Origin: Sphingomonas sp.
GTDB taxonomy: Bacteria; Pseudomonadota; Alphaproteobacteria; Sphingomonadales; Sphingomonadaceae
DNA length: 64,000 nt
NCBI GenBank assembly: GCA_017418975.1
Contig: JAFOMG010000011.1
Coordinates: 682,001 to 746,000 of the forward strand
Direction of reading: 5' to 3'
Below are positions 26,087-33,970 of this stretch, in pieces. The notes beneath the pieces are model-generated. The model did not search any database and was not told where the DNA came from. It saw nothing but the letters and a program-made list of their open reading frames with translations. The first letter of the stretch is position 1; the number at the start of each line of letters is the position of its first letter. A program made the translations under genes and the position numbers.

Positions 26087-26509
26087 TCAGCTCTTGCGGT
26101 CGAGCGCGACGCCGTAGAGCTCCATGCGGTGATCGACCAGGCGGAAGCCCAGCCGCTCGGCGATCTGCTTCTGCAGCTGCTCGAGCTCGGGATCGACGAA
26201 CTCGATCACCTCGCCCGTCTCGACGTTGATCAGGTGATCGTGATGCGCTTCGGGCGAAGGCTCGTAGCGGGCGCGGCCGTCGCCGAAATCGTGCCGGTCG
26301 AGGATGCCGGCCTCCTCGAACAGGCGCACGGTGCGATAGACCGTGGCGATCGAGATGCCCGGATCGATGGCCGAGGCGCGCTCATAGACCTTCTCGACAT
26401 CGGGATGATCCTCCGCATCGGAGAGGACGCGCGCAATCACCTTGCGCTGTTCGGTGATGCGCAGCCCCTTCTCGTGGCAGAGCGCTTCGAGATCGATCTT
26501 ACGGCCCAT
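26087..26509 (-). CDS. fur: Fur-family metalloregulator
   Basis: 140-residue Fur protein. DNA-binding domain at about 8-85 with HPDVEKVYERA and ISIATVYRTVRLFEEAG; regulatory metal site HHDH at 89-92 and Glu/His residues in the C-terminal domain. The C-terminal CxxC that holds structural zinc in E. coli Fur is absent (HDHLINVETGEV), as in alphaproteobacterial Fur/Mur proteins, so response to manganese as well as iron is possible. It heads a coupled pair with plsC. Confidence 0.92.
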   Translation of the reverse strand: MGRKIDLEALCHEKGLRITEQRKVIARVLSDAEDHPDVEKVYERASAIDPGISIATVYRTVRLFEEAGILDRHDFGDGRARYEPSPEAHHDHLINVETGEVIEFVDPELEQLQKQIAERLGFRLVDHRMELYGVALDRKS

Positions 26510-26570
26510 GGGCGCGATGTAGCGTGGGCGGGCCGAAGTTGGAAGACTGGGGCTGAGAAAAGGCGGGGGC

Positions 26571-26606
26571 AACGAAAAGGCCGGCCCGGAGCGTTCCGGG
26601 CCGGCC
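26571..26606 (-). terminator. Rho-independent terminator of mucR
   Basis: Perfect 12-base GC stem (GGCCGGCCCGGA, loop GCGT, TCCGGGCCGGCC) followed on the minus strand by TTTTCGTT, 24 bases after the mucR stop codon. Confidence 0.88.
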
Positions 26607-26630
26607 CATCCTGTTTCGGTGCGTTGCGGC

Positions 26631-27044
26631 TCAGCGCTTGCGGCGCTTGGTGCCCAGGCCGATCTTCTTGGCCAGGCTGCGGCGCTGCTCGGCATAATTC
26701 GGGGCGACCATCGGATAATCGGCCGGCAGGTTCCACTTGGCGCGGTACTGCTCCGGCGTCATCTGATAGTGCGTCATCAAGTGACGCTTCAGCATCTTGA
26801 GCTTCTTGCCGTCCTCGAGGCACACGATATAGTCGGGCTTCACCGAGGCGCGAATGGAAACGGCAGGCTCCTGCTTCACTTCGGGCTCGGCGGCAACGCG
26901 GCCAAGACCCGAGAGCGCGCCATGCACGTTCTGGATGAGAGTCGGAAGGTCGGAGACCGACACGCTATTGTTGCTGACATGCGCCGCAACAATATCCGCC
27001 GTCAGCGTGACCAGCGTTTCATCAATCTCGGCTTGCGTTTCCAT
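26631..27044 (-). CDS. mucR: MucR/Ros-family zinc-finger-like transcriptional regulator
   Basis: 137-residue global regulator of the Ros/MucR group, which bind AT-rich promoters in an H-NS-like way and control exopolysaccharide, motility and cell-cycle genes in alphaproteobacteria. N-terminal oligomerisation region, then the finger [20 protein letters not shown] (Cys75, His88, His92). The position of the second Cys is Asp, as in rhizobial MucR proteins. The family ending [24 protein letters not shown] is intact. The AT-rich leader at 27045-27152 may be an autoregulatory site. A strong terminator follows. Confidence 0.95.
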   Translation of the reverse strand: METQAEIDETLVTLTADIVAAHVSNNSVSVSDLPTLIQNVHGALSGLGRVAAEPEVKQEPAVSIRASVKPDYIVCLEDGKKLKMLKRHLMTHYQMTPEQYRAKWNLPADYPMVAPNYAEQRRSLAKKIGLGTKRRKR

Positions 27045-27152
27045 CTTTTTCCTTTCGACCCGGCGAAGACGACTATAACTCGTCGCCCGGCGTCACCCTA
27101 TCGGACCATTTCGGATCAAACGCAAGACCATATTTGCAGATATCTGTAAGTC

Positions 27153-27629
27153 TCACTCCAGATCCCGAGCATAGGTATGGGCATCGAACAACTGCCCGCC
27201 ATGTCCTCGATAATAGTCTCTGCGCTCGCCGACCTTTTCGAAGCCTTCGTGACGGTAGAGCCAGACGGCATCGTTTCCTGAACGGACCTCGAGATGAAGG
27301 CGCGTGACGCCGCGGTTGCGGGCTTCCTCGATCGCCGCGCGGAGCAGCGCGCCGGCAACGCCGCGGCGGCGGGCGGCGGGGCGGGTGGCGAGGAGCAGCA
27401 GCTCGGCTTCGTCGGCGATGGCGCGGGTAAGGGCGAAGCCGGCATCCTGCCCGTCGATGCTGGCGACCACCAGCCAGACGCCGGGGAGCGAGAGCATGCC
27501 GAGGCACTGGGCGCTGGTCCAGGCCTCGCCATAGCGGGGGTCGAACGCTTCCTGCATGATGCGGCCGACGCTCTGGAGGTCGTGCGCGCCGCCTTCGCGC
27601 AGCTCGACCAGGTTGATCGTGCCGCTCAT
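27153..27629 (-). CDS. rimI: Ribosomal protein S18-alanine N-acetyltransferase RimI (GNAT)
   Basis: 158-residue GNAT acetyltransferase. Acetyl-CoA motif RPAARRRGVAGALLRAAIEEARNRG, and the downstream HLEVRSGNDAVWLYRHEGFEKVGERRDYY typical of RimI. It may modify the N-terminus of S18 or, as often in bacteria, other N-termini. The start at 27629 overlaps the tsaB stop by 4 bases (ATGA), the usual tsaB-rimI arrangement. Confidence 0.92.
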   Translation of the reverse strand: MSGTINLVELREGGAHDLQSVGRIMQEAFDPRYGEAWTSAQCLGMLSLPGVWLVVASIDGQDAGFALTRAIADEAELLLLATRPAARRRGVAGALLRAAIEEARNRGVTRLHLEVRSGNDAVWLYRHEGFEKVGERRDYYRGHGGQLFDAHTYARDLE

Positions 27630-28327
27630 GCCAGGCCCCGCTCGGCGAGCGTCTTCGCGTCGGGCGCGCGGCCATAGACGGGGCGGGCGGGCAGGGCAGT
27701 GCAATCCGCCGGGAGCAGCCGGACGTCGGCGGCGGCGGGCAGCGTCTCGCGCAGGTCCAGCCCCTCCGCCAGCGCGGCGAGGTGGCGGACGCCGCTGCCA
27801 AGGGCCGGCCGCCCCGCGAGCGTGGCGAGGGCGGCGGCGGGGGCGAGCGAGCGGAACGGCCCGTCTTCCCGCAGCGGCTGGGCGTGGAAGGCTTGCATGA
27901 ACACCTCACCGTGCCCGCCTTCGAGCACCACGGCAAGGCTGGCGGCGGCCGGATCGGCGGCGAAGCCCGATGCGGCGACGAGCGCGAGCGACGAATAGCC
28001 GTGCACTGTCGCGCCCCAGCCGATCGACAGGCCGAGCGCCGCGGCAAGGCCGACGCGCACCCCGGTGAAGCTGCCGGGGCCGACATCGACGAGGATGCGC
28101 GCCGCCCGGCCCTGGCCCGGCAGCGCGGCGATCATCGGCACCAGCCGCTCGGCATGGCCGCGGCCCACGACTTCATGGGCCGCGGCGATCACGGTCGCCC
28201 CGTCGAGCAGCGCGACCGAGCAGGCCGCGGTCGCGGTCTCGATGACGAGAGTCAGATCAGAGGACGCGATTGAACTGCTCGAATTCAGGACGCGGGAGTC
28301 GATCGAAGATGGTGGAGGGGTCGCCAT
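27626..28327 (-). CDS. tsaB: tRNA threonylcarbamoyladenosine biosynthesis protein TsaB
   Basis: Partner of TsaD and TsaE in making t6A at position 37 of ANN-reading tRNAs. Core motifs: LVIETATAACSVALL at the start, GHAERLVPMI, and DVGPGSFTGVRVGLAAALGL. From the only ATG (28327) the protein is 233 residues and overlaps the 3' end of the nitroreductase gene by 71 bases. Family alignment suggests the conserved part begins near 28255, where only CTG codons are available. The extra Ser-rich N-terminus may therefore be real or an annotation artefact. Confidence 0.9.
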   Translation of the reverse strand: MATPPPSSIDSRVLNSSSSIASSDLTLVIETATAACSVALLDGATVIAAAHEVVGRGHAERLVPMIAALPGQGRAARILVDVGPGSFTGVRVGLAAALGLSIGWGATVHGYSSLALVAASGFAADPAAASLAVVLEGGHGEVFMQAFHAQPLREDGPFRSLAPAAALATLAGRPALGSGVRHLAALAEGLDLRETLPAAADVRLLPADCTALPARPVYGRAPDAKTLAERGLA

Positions 28328-28850
28328 GTCCCAGGGTCGAGATGAAGTTGGACTTCACATTGGGCTGGTCTGCAAAAAAGGCTTCGTCAACCTTCGCGTT
28401 GTCGAAACCCGACATCGGGCCCGTGTCGAAGCCGAGCGCGCGGGCCGCGATCAGCAGGTACGCGCCCTGGAGCGACGAGTTGCGGAAGGCCGTGGTGTAG
28501 CGGGCTTCCTCGGTGGGGAACCAGTCCTTGGCGGTCGGCGCGTGCGGGAAGAGCCAGGGCAGCTGCTCGTTGAACGCCAGGTCCATGCCGATGATCACCG
28601 CGGCCGGCGCCTTGCGGATCTTGTCGGCATTGGTGCTGCTCGACAGCTGCGCGAGCTTTTCCTTGGCCTCGGGCGTGGTCAGCCACACGAAGCGCGCGGC
28701 CTGGTTGTTGGCCGAGGTCGGGCCCATCTTGAGCAGGTCGTAGATGCTGCGGATATCGGCCTGGGTTACCGGGGCATCGGTATAGCCGTTATAGGTGCGG
28801 GCGGCACGGAAGATCGTGTCCAGCGCCGCGTCATCGAGCGGTTGGGCCAT
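28257..28850 (-). CDS. Nitroreductase family, RutE/HadB-like
   Basis: 197-residue FMN-dependent oxidoreductase. The opening MAQPLDDAALDTIFRAARTYNGY, the motif LLKMGPTSANNQAARFVW and WLFPHAP match the malonic semialdehyde reductase (RutE) branch of nitroreductases. No other pyrimidine-degradation gene is nearby, so the physiological substrate may differ. The start at 28850 has AAAGGA upstream. It is the first gene of a run with tsaB and rimI. Confidence 0.85.
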   Translation of the reverse strand: MAQPLDDAALDTIFRAARTYNGYTDAPVTQADIRSIYDLLKMGPTSANNQAARFVWLTTPEAKEKLAQLSSSTNADKIRKAPAAVIIGMDLAFNEQLPWLFPHAPTAKDWFPTEEARYTTAFRNSSLQGAYLLIAARALGFDTGPMSGFDNAKVDEAFFADQPNVKSNFISTLGHGDPSTIFDRLPRPEFEQFNRVL

Positions 28851-28912
28851 GGGTATCGGTCCTTTCGTTTTCGGCTGGTGTCGAGTCCGGTGCCGGGTCG
28901 GCGCCGAAGATC

Positions 28913-29494
28913 TCAAACCGCCCGGACTTCGGTGACTTCGGGGACGTAATATTTGAGCAGCTGCTCGATGCCGTTCTTGAGCGTGGCGGTCGAGCTGGGG
29001 CAGCCCGAGCAGGCGCCCTGCATCTGGAGATAGACCTTGCCGGCATCGAAGCCGCGATAGACGATGTCGCCGCCATCATTGGCGACGGCGGGGCGCACGC
29101 GCGTCTCGATCAGCTCCTTGATCTGCGCGACGATCTCCGCATCCTCGGGATTGTCGCCGAAATCCTGGCTCTCGGCCGGCACGCTGAAGCCGGCGGCGGC
29201 GGCGTGGAACAGCGGCATGTTCGCCACGAAATGATCGAGCAGGATGCCGAGTATGTCGGGCTTGGCGTCGCGCCATTCGGCGCCGGGGGCGATCGTCACC
29301 GAGATGAAGTCGCGGCCGAAGAACACGCCGGTCACGTCGCCCAGGCCGAACAGGGCCTGTGCGAGCGGCGAGGCCTCGGCCTCTTCCGGGCTGGCGAAGT
29401 CGCGGGTGCCCGCTTCCATCACGGTGCGGCCCGGAAGGAATTTGAGCGTCGCCGGATTGGGCGTGGCTTCGGTCTCGATCAGCATGTGCGCCAT
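28913..29494 (-). CDS. nfuA: NfuA-type iron-sulfur cluster scaffold/carrier
   Basis: 193 residues. N-terminal Nfu_N domain (MLIETEATPNPATLKFLPGR), then a C-terminal NifU domain with the cluster-binding Cys162-Ser-Gly-Cys165 (MQGACSGCPSSTATLKNGIE). Receives Fe-S clusters from the SUF machine, which is encoded at 40502-47489 in this same window, and passes them to target proteins. A second start at 29485 is possible. Monocistronic by spacing. Confidence 0.95.
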   Translation of the reverse strand: MAHMLIETEATPNPATLKFLPGRTVMEAGTRDFASPEEAEASPLAQALFGLGDVTGVFFGRDFISVTIAPGAEWRDAKPDILGILLDHFVANMPLFHAAAAGFSVPAESQDFGDNPEDAEIVAQIKELIETRVRPAVANDGGDIVYRGFDAGKVYLQMQGACSGCPSSTATLKNGIEQLLKYYVPEVTEVRAV

Positions 29495-29566
29495 TTGGGC
29501 GCTCGGACGGCGGGGATCAAGCTGGAAGGGGGAAACGAAAGGTTTCCGTTACCCAACCGGCGTCAC

Positions 29567-29833
29567 TCATGCGTCCGCATCATGCGTGGTCGCGTCGGTC
29601 ACGCTCTGGTCGTGGCCGCTCTTGTCGCTGAAGAAGGCGGCGGCGAACAGGCCGCAGCCGAGCAGCGTGGAAAGGAACACGCCGCCGATGGTGGCGAGCA
29701 CCGCCGAGGGATAGAGCGCGTCGTAGAGCGAGAGATACCAGAGCGCGCCGGCCACCATCAGCACCGCCACCAGCGCGATCCAGGCGATCATCCGGCGGAA
29801 TTCGGTCCAGGCCTTGGCGCGGTCGGTGGCCAT
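29567..29833 (-). CDS. Two-helix membrane protein
   Basis: 88 residues from MATDRAKAWTEFRRMIAWIA at 29833, chosen for AAGGAG 9 bases upstream. An ATG at 29860 gives 9 more residues without a ribosome binding site. Two membrane helices (about 14-37 and 43-66) and an acidic His/Asp-rich tail ending THDADA. Small conserved protein of sphingomonads with unknown function, 49 bases after the hydroxylase gene on the same strand. Confidence 0.75.
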   Translation of the reverse strand: MATDRAKAWTEFRRMIAWIALVAVLMVAGALWYLSLYDALYPSAVLATIGGVFLSTLLGCGLFAAAFFSDKSGHDQSVTDATTHDADA

Positions 29834-29882
29834 ATGCGGCAGCTCCTTCTTCCGCGCCATGTGGCCCCGCGCGGCGCGCAAA

Positions 29883-30749
29883 TCAATCGTCGAGCGCCCG
29901 CGCCGCCGCATTCCAGCGCGTCACGTTCGCCCGCGCGTCCTGCACGAAGGCCGAGCCGCGGATCCAGGCGAGGAACCGGTCGACGAACCACCTGCCCGGC
30001 TGGCGCAGCGGCCGGCGGAACTGGACGAGCAGCACGACGCGGGTGCCGCTCGTGTCGTTCCAGACCTCATGGTCATAGGTGTCGTCGAACACCAGCGTCT
30101 CGCCCTCCGCCCAGCGCAGGATGCGATCGCCGACGCGCATGCGCGCATCGCCGTCGCGCGGAACGATCAGGCCGAGATGGCAGGTGATCAGCCCCTTGGT
30201 GACGCCGCGATGCGCCGGGATGTGCGTGCCGGGGGCGAGGATCGAGAAGAAGGCGCTGTTGAGGCCCGGGATCGCCTCGACCAGCCGGGCCGTCTCCGGG
30301 CAGCGATCGAGATTCTCCCGCACGAAATAGCCATAGCCGTAGAGGAAATAGCTGCGCCACTTGTTCACCGGCGCGATCGCGCGGTGATCGGGCGAGATGA
30401 CGGAGAGCGAGGGCGCCAGATGCGGCGCGAGCGCGGCGGCGATCGCCTCGGCGCGGATCGCCTGCCAGTTGGCGCGCAGCGCCTCGGTCCAGGCGAAGTC
30501 GCGCACGTCGAGCACCGGGTCGTTCGGGACAAGCGAGAAGCGGGCGATGAAGCGGTCGAAGACTCCGCGCAGATGCTTGCCATATTTGATCAGGAAAGGC
30601 CGGTCGCGATCGGCGCGCAGCGGCGCATCGGGCATGCTGGCACCCGACATGACCGTGAGATCGGGAATCATTTCCCGTGCTTCGGCGGCCTCGACTTCGC
30701 CCGCGTCCCGCCACATTGCGCTGCCCCGCGCGCTCGGCTCGACCTTCAC
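29883..30749 (-). CDS. Aspartyl/asparaginyl beta-hydroxylase-like (LpxO-type) dioxygenase
   Basis: 288 residues. The C-terminal half has the double-stranded beta-helix of Fe(II)/2-oxoglutarate dioxygenases of the aspartyl/asparaginyl hydroxylase family: HIPAHRGVTKGLITCHLGL, then FDDTYDHEVWNDTSGTRVVLLVQFRRP. Related proteins hydroxylate protein side chains or, as LpxO, the acyl chains of lipid A; a sphingolipid or lipid A target would suit this organism. The start is uncertain (ATG at 30749, 30713 or 30668). Divergent from the M16 peptidase gene. Confidence 0.88.
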   Translation of the reverse strand: MKVEPSARGSAMWRDAGEVEAAEAREMIPDLTVMSGASMPDAPLRADRDRPFLIKYGKHLRGVFDRFIARFSLVPNDPVLDVRDFAWTEALRANWQAIRAEAIAAALAPHLAPSLSVISPDHRAIAPVNKWRSYFLYGYGYFVRENLDRCPETARLVEAIPGLNSAFFSILAPGTHIPAHRGVTKGLITCHLGLIVPRDGDARMRVGDRILRWAEGETLVFDDTYDHEVWNDTSGTRVVLLVQFRRPLRQPGRWFVDRFLAWIRGSAFVQDARANVTRWNAAARALDD

Positions 30750-30940
30750 TGCACCTGACCTTGCTGGTTACGCTGCCTTTTCGACCGCGGGACTCGCCCG
30801 CACCGCTTCGATTAGCCTGTGGATGGGTCGAAAACATGGCCCTGCCGAGGCGCGCGGGGGCCGCTTCATGTCCCGCATGTACATCTGGCGGAAAGGTTCG
30901 CGCTGGCATGGCCGGCGCTTCGCCCCTAGATGGACGGTCT

Positions 30941-33835
30941 ATGCACTTCTTCCTGCGTGCGCCTCTCGCGCTCCTCGCTTTCGCCACGCTCGCGCCGGCC
31001 CTGCCGGCCCAGGCCCAGGTATCGACCAATCCCCCGAACGTGCCCGACACGCAGACGGTGGGGCGGCCGGTCCAGACCGCCAAGGACCCCTGGCTCTACG
31101 AGAAGAGCGATCTCGTCCATGACGATGCGTGGAAATTCGGGCGCCTTCCCAATGGGGTGCGCTATGCCGTGCGCAAGAACGGCGTGCCGCCGGGCCAGGT
31201 CTCGGTCCGGGTGCGCATGGATGTCGGTTCGCTGATGGAGCGCGACAGCGAGCGAGGCTTCGCGCACCTTCTGGAACATCTCTCGTTCCGCGGCTCGGTG
31301 CACGTGCCGGACGGCGAATCGAAGCGGGTCTGGCAGCGCCTGGGCGTGACCTTCGGCTCCGATTCGAACGCCAGCACCACTTTCACCGCCACCACCTACA
31401 AGCTCGACCTGCCCATGGCTTCCCCGGCGGGGCTGGACGAGAGCTTCAAGATCCTGGCCGGCATGATGTCCGGCCCGCAGATCACCCAGCAGATCCTCGA
31501 TTCGGAACGGCCGGTGGTGCTCGCCGAGCAGCGCGAGCAGCCCGGGCCGCAGGTGCGGCTGCAGGACGCGATGCTCGACCTGATGTTCGCCGGCCAGCCG
31601 CTGTCGCAGCGCGAGCCGATCGGCACGGTCGAGACGCTCGTCGCCGCCACGCCGGCGAGCGTGCAGACATTCCACGACCGCTGGTATCGCCCCGAGCGCG
31701 CCACCGTCATTGCGATCGGCGATGTCGATCCGGCGCTGCTCGAGCAGATGATCGTCAAGCATTTCTCGGACTGGAAGGGCACCGGCCCGGCGGTGCCGAC
31801 GCCCGATTTCGGCAAGCCCGTCGAGGGCAGGCCGGTCGCCGCCAGCATCGTCGAGCCGGCGCTGCCGGTGCTCACCACCATGGCGATCGTGCGTCCCTGG
31901 ACGGTCGATGGCGATACGGTGATCTTCAACCAGAAGCGGATGATCGACCTGGTCGCGATCCGCATCATCAATCGCCGGCTGGAGACGCGCGCGCGCTCGG
32001 GCGGCACCTTCATCGCCGCCGGAGCCGATCTGAGCGACATCGGCCGATCGGCGAACATCACCACCGTGCAGGTGCTTCCCATCGGCGACGATTGGGAAGC
32101 GGCGCTGCGCGACGTGCGCGCCGTGATCGCCGACGCCCAGGCCGCGCCGCCGAGCCAGGCCGAGATCGACCGCGAGGTCGCCGAGATCGAATCGTCGATG
32201 AAGCAGCGGATCAACACCGCGCCGGTCGAGGCCGGGGCCAAGCTGGCCGACGACCTTGCCGAGGCGGTCGACATCAACGAGACGGTGACGACGCCCGAAT
32301 TCTCCTACGCGATCTTCAAGGGCGCGGTTACGGCCAAGATGTTCACCCCCGCCACGGTGCTGGCGTCGTCGAAGAAAGTGTTCGAAGGCACGGCGACGCG
32401 CGCGATCGTCAACCTGCACACGCCCGATCCGGCGATCACCACCAAGGTGGCTTCCGCGCTCGAGGCCAATGTCGCGGCGAGCGGCAAGCGCAAGCTGGTC
32501 GGCAATGTCAGCTTCGCCGCGCTGCCCAAGCTCGGCGTGCCCGGCAAGGTGGCGAGCCGCGAGCAGATCCTGCCGGGCACCGGCATCGAGAAGCTCGCCT
32601 TTGCGAACGGGGTGACGCTGCTGATCCGCCAGGACCCGTCGGAGACCGGCAAGGTCTATGTCAACGTCCGCTTCGGCCGCGGGCTCTCGGGCCTGCCGAA
32701 CCAGGGCCAGACTCCGGCCTGGGCCGGCGAGCCGGCGCTCGTCGCCAGCGGCATCGGCAAATATGGCCAGGAGGAGCTCGACGCCCTGACCGGCCGCCGC
32801 CAGATCGGCGCCGATTTCGACGTCGACGACGACGCCTTCGTCCTGAAGGGGCAGACGACCAAGGACGACCTGCCCGACCAGCTCAAGCTGCTGGCGACCA
32901 AGCTTGCCGCCCCGGGCTGGGATCCCAATCCGGTGCTGCGCGCCAAGGCGGGCATCCTGTCGGGCTATGCCGGCCTATCGGCCTCGCCCGACGCGGTGCT
33001 GAATCGCGACCTGGAGCGGCTGCTCCACAATGGCGATCCGCGTTGGGGCGTGCCGGCCGAGGCGACGATCCGCGAGACCACGCCGGAGAGCTTCCGCAAG
33101 TTCTGGGAGCCGCTGCTGGCGACGGGGCCGATCGAAGTCGAGGTGTTCGGCGACATGGACGCCGAGGCCACGGTGAAGGCCGTGGGCGCCACCTTCGGCG
33201 CGCTGAAGCCGCGCGTGGCGAGCAAGGCGCCGCTCGCGCCGGTGGAGTTCCCCGCGCATGTCGCCACGCCGGTGACGCTGCTCCACAAGGGCCAGCCCAA
33301 CCAGGCGGCGGCGGTGATCGCCTGGCCGACCGGCGGCGGCACCGAGAATGGCGGCATCACCGAGAGCCGCAAGCTCGAGGTGCTCGCCGCGGTGTTCCGC
33401 GACCGGCTGCTCGACCAGCTGCGCAGCCAGGCGGGCGTGAGCTATTCGCCCCAGGTGGCGAGCCAGTGGCCGCAGGGCCTGCCGGCGGGCGGCAAGATCA
33501 TGGCGCTCGGCATGGTGCCGCCCGACAAGGTCGACTTCTTCTTCGAGCTGTCGCGCAAGATCGCCGCCGATCTGGTGGCCAAGCCGATCGACGCGGACGA
33601 GCTCAACCGCGCGCTCACTCCGCTGAAGCAGCAGATCCTGCGCATGTCCTCGGGCAACATGTTCTGGATGCGCCTGGTCGAGGGTGGCACCTATGATCCC
33701 GCGCGGATCGCCGCCGTCGACACGCTGGCCGCGGACTATTCGCGGGTGACGCCGCAGGACGTGCAGGGGCTGGCGATGAAGTATCTCCGCCCGGACAGGG
33801 ACTGGACGCTCAAGGTGGTGCCGGAGAAGAAGTAA
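30941..33835 (+). CDS. M16-family zinc metallopeptidase (pitrilysin-like, secreted)
   Basis: 964-residue periplasmic peptidase with four M16 domains. It has a signal peptide (MHFFLRAPLALLAFATLAPALPAQAQ) and the inverted zinc motif His109-LLE-His113, with the downstream Glu in the following helix region. The C-terminal half (about 540-964) is the inactive partner clamp. Similar proteins degrade peptides in the periplasm. The start at 30941 is chosen because it begins the signal peptide; upstream in-frame codons are Arg/Pro-rich and not protein-like. A strong terminator follows at 33862-33892. Confidence 0.93.
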   Translation: MHFFLRAPLALLAFATLAPALPAQAQVSTNPPNVPDTQTVGRPVQTAKDPWLYEKSDLVHDDAWKFGRLPNGVRYAVRKNGVPPGQVSVRVRMDVGSLMERDSERGFAHLLEHLSFRGSVHVPDGESKRVWQRLGVTFGSDSNASTTFTATTYKLDLPMASPAGLDESFKILAGMMSGPQITQQILDSERPVVLAEQREQPGPQVRLQDAMLDLMFAGQPLSQREPIGTVETLVAATPASVQTFHDRWYRPERATVIAIGDVDPALLEQMIVKHFSDWKGTGPAVPTPDFGKPVEGRPVAASIVEPALPVLTTMAIVRPWTVDGDTVIFNQKRMIDLVAIRIINRRLETRARSGGTFIAAGADLSDIGRSANITTVQVLPIGDDWEAALRDVRAVIADAQAAPPSQAEIDREVAEIESSMKQRINTAPVEAGAKLADDLAEAVDINETVTTPEFSYAIFKGAVTAKMFTPATVLASSKKVFEGTATRAIVNLHTPDPAITTKVASALEANVAASGKRKLVGNVSFAALPKLGVPGKVASREQILPGTGIEKLAFANGVTLLIRQDPSETGKVYVNVRFGRGLSGLPNQGQTPAWAGEPALVASGIGKYGQEELDALTGRRQIGADFDVDDDAFVLKGQTTKDDLPDQLKLLATKLAAPGWDPNPVLRAKAGILSGYAGLSASPDAVLNRDLERLLHNGDPRWGVPAEATIRETTPESFRKFWEPLLATGPIEVEVFGDMDAEATVKAVGATFGALKPRVASKAPLAPVEFPAHVATPVTLLHKGQPNQAAAVIAWPTGGGTENGGITESRKLEVLAAVFRDRLLDQLRSQAGVSYSPQVASQWPQGLPAGGKIMALGMVPPDKVDFFFELSRKIAADLVAKPIDADELNRALTPLKQQILRMSSGNMFWMRLVEGGTYDPARIAAVDTLAADYSRVTPQDVQGLAMKYLRPDRDWTLKVVPEKK

Positions 33836-33861
33836 GGCTCCGGCTTCATGCCCGAAACGCG

Positions 33862-33892
33862 AAAGGCCGGGGTGGAAGCCCCGGCCTTTCTC
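33862..33892. terminator. Bidirectional terminator after M16 peptidase gene
   Basis: AAAGGCCGGGG, loop TGGAAG, CCCCGGCCTTT: an 11-base stem with A run on one side and T run on the other, able to end transcription from the M16 gene and from the convergent acyl-CoA synthetase gene. Confidence 0.88.
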
Positions 33893-33896
33893 ATAT

Positions 33897-33925
33897 CGTC
33901 ATCCCCGCCTGCGCGGGGATGACGG
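33897..33925. repeat. Perfect palindromic repeat, GTCATCCCCGC family
   Basis: Twelve-to-thirteen-base arms (GTCATCCCCGC and GCGGGGATGAC) around CTGC. Identical core to the one at 25108-25137, placed directly after the terminator at 33862-33892. Confidence 0.85.
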
Positions 33926-33970
33926 TGGAGAATGGCGGGGACGACGGTGTCTGCTGATCGGGTCGTGACC

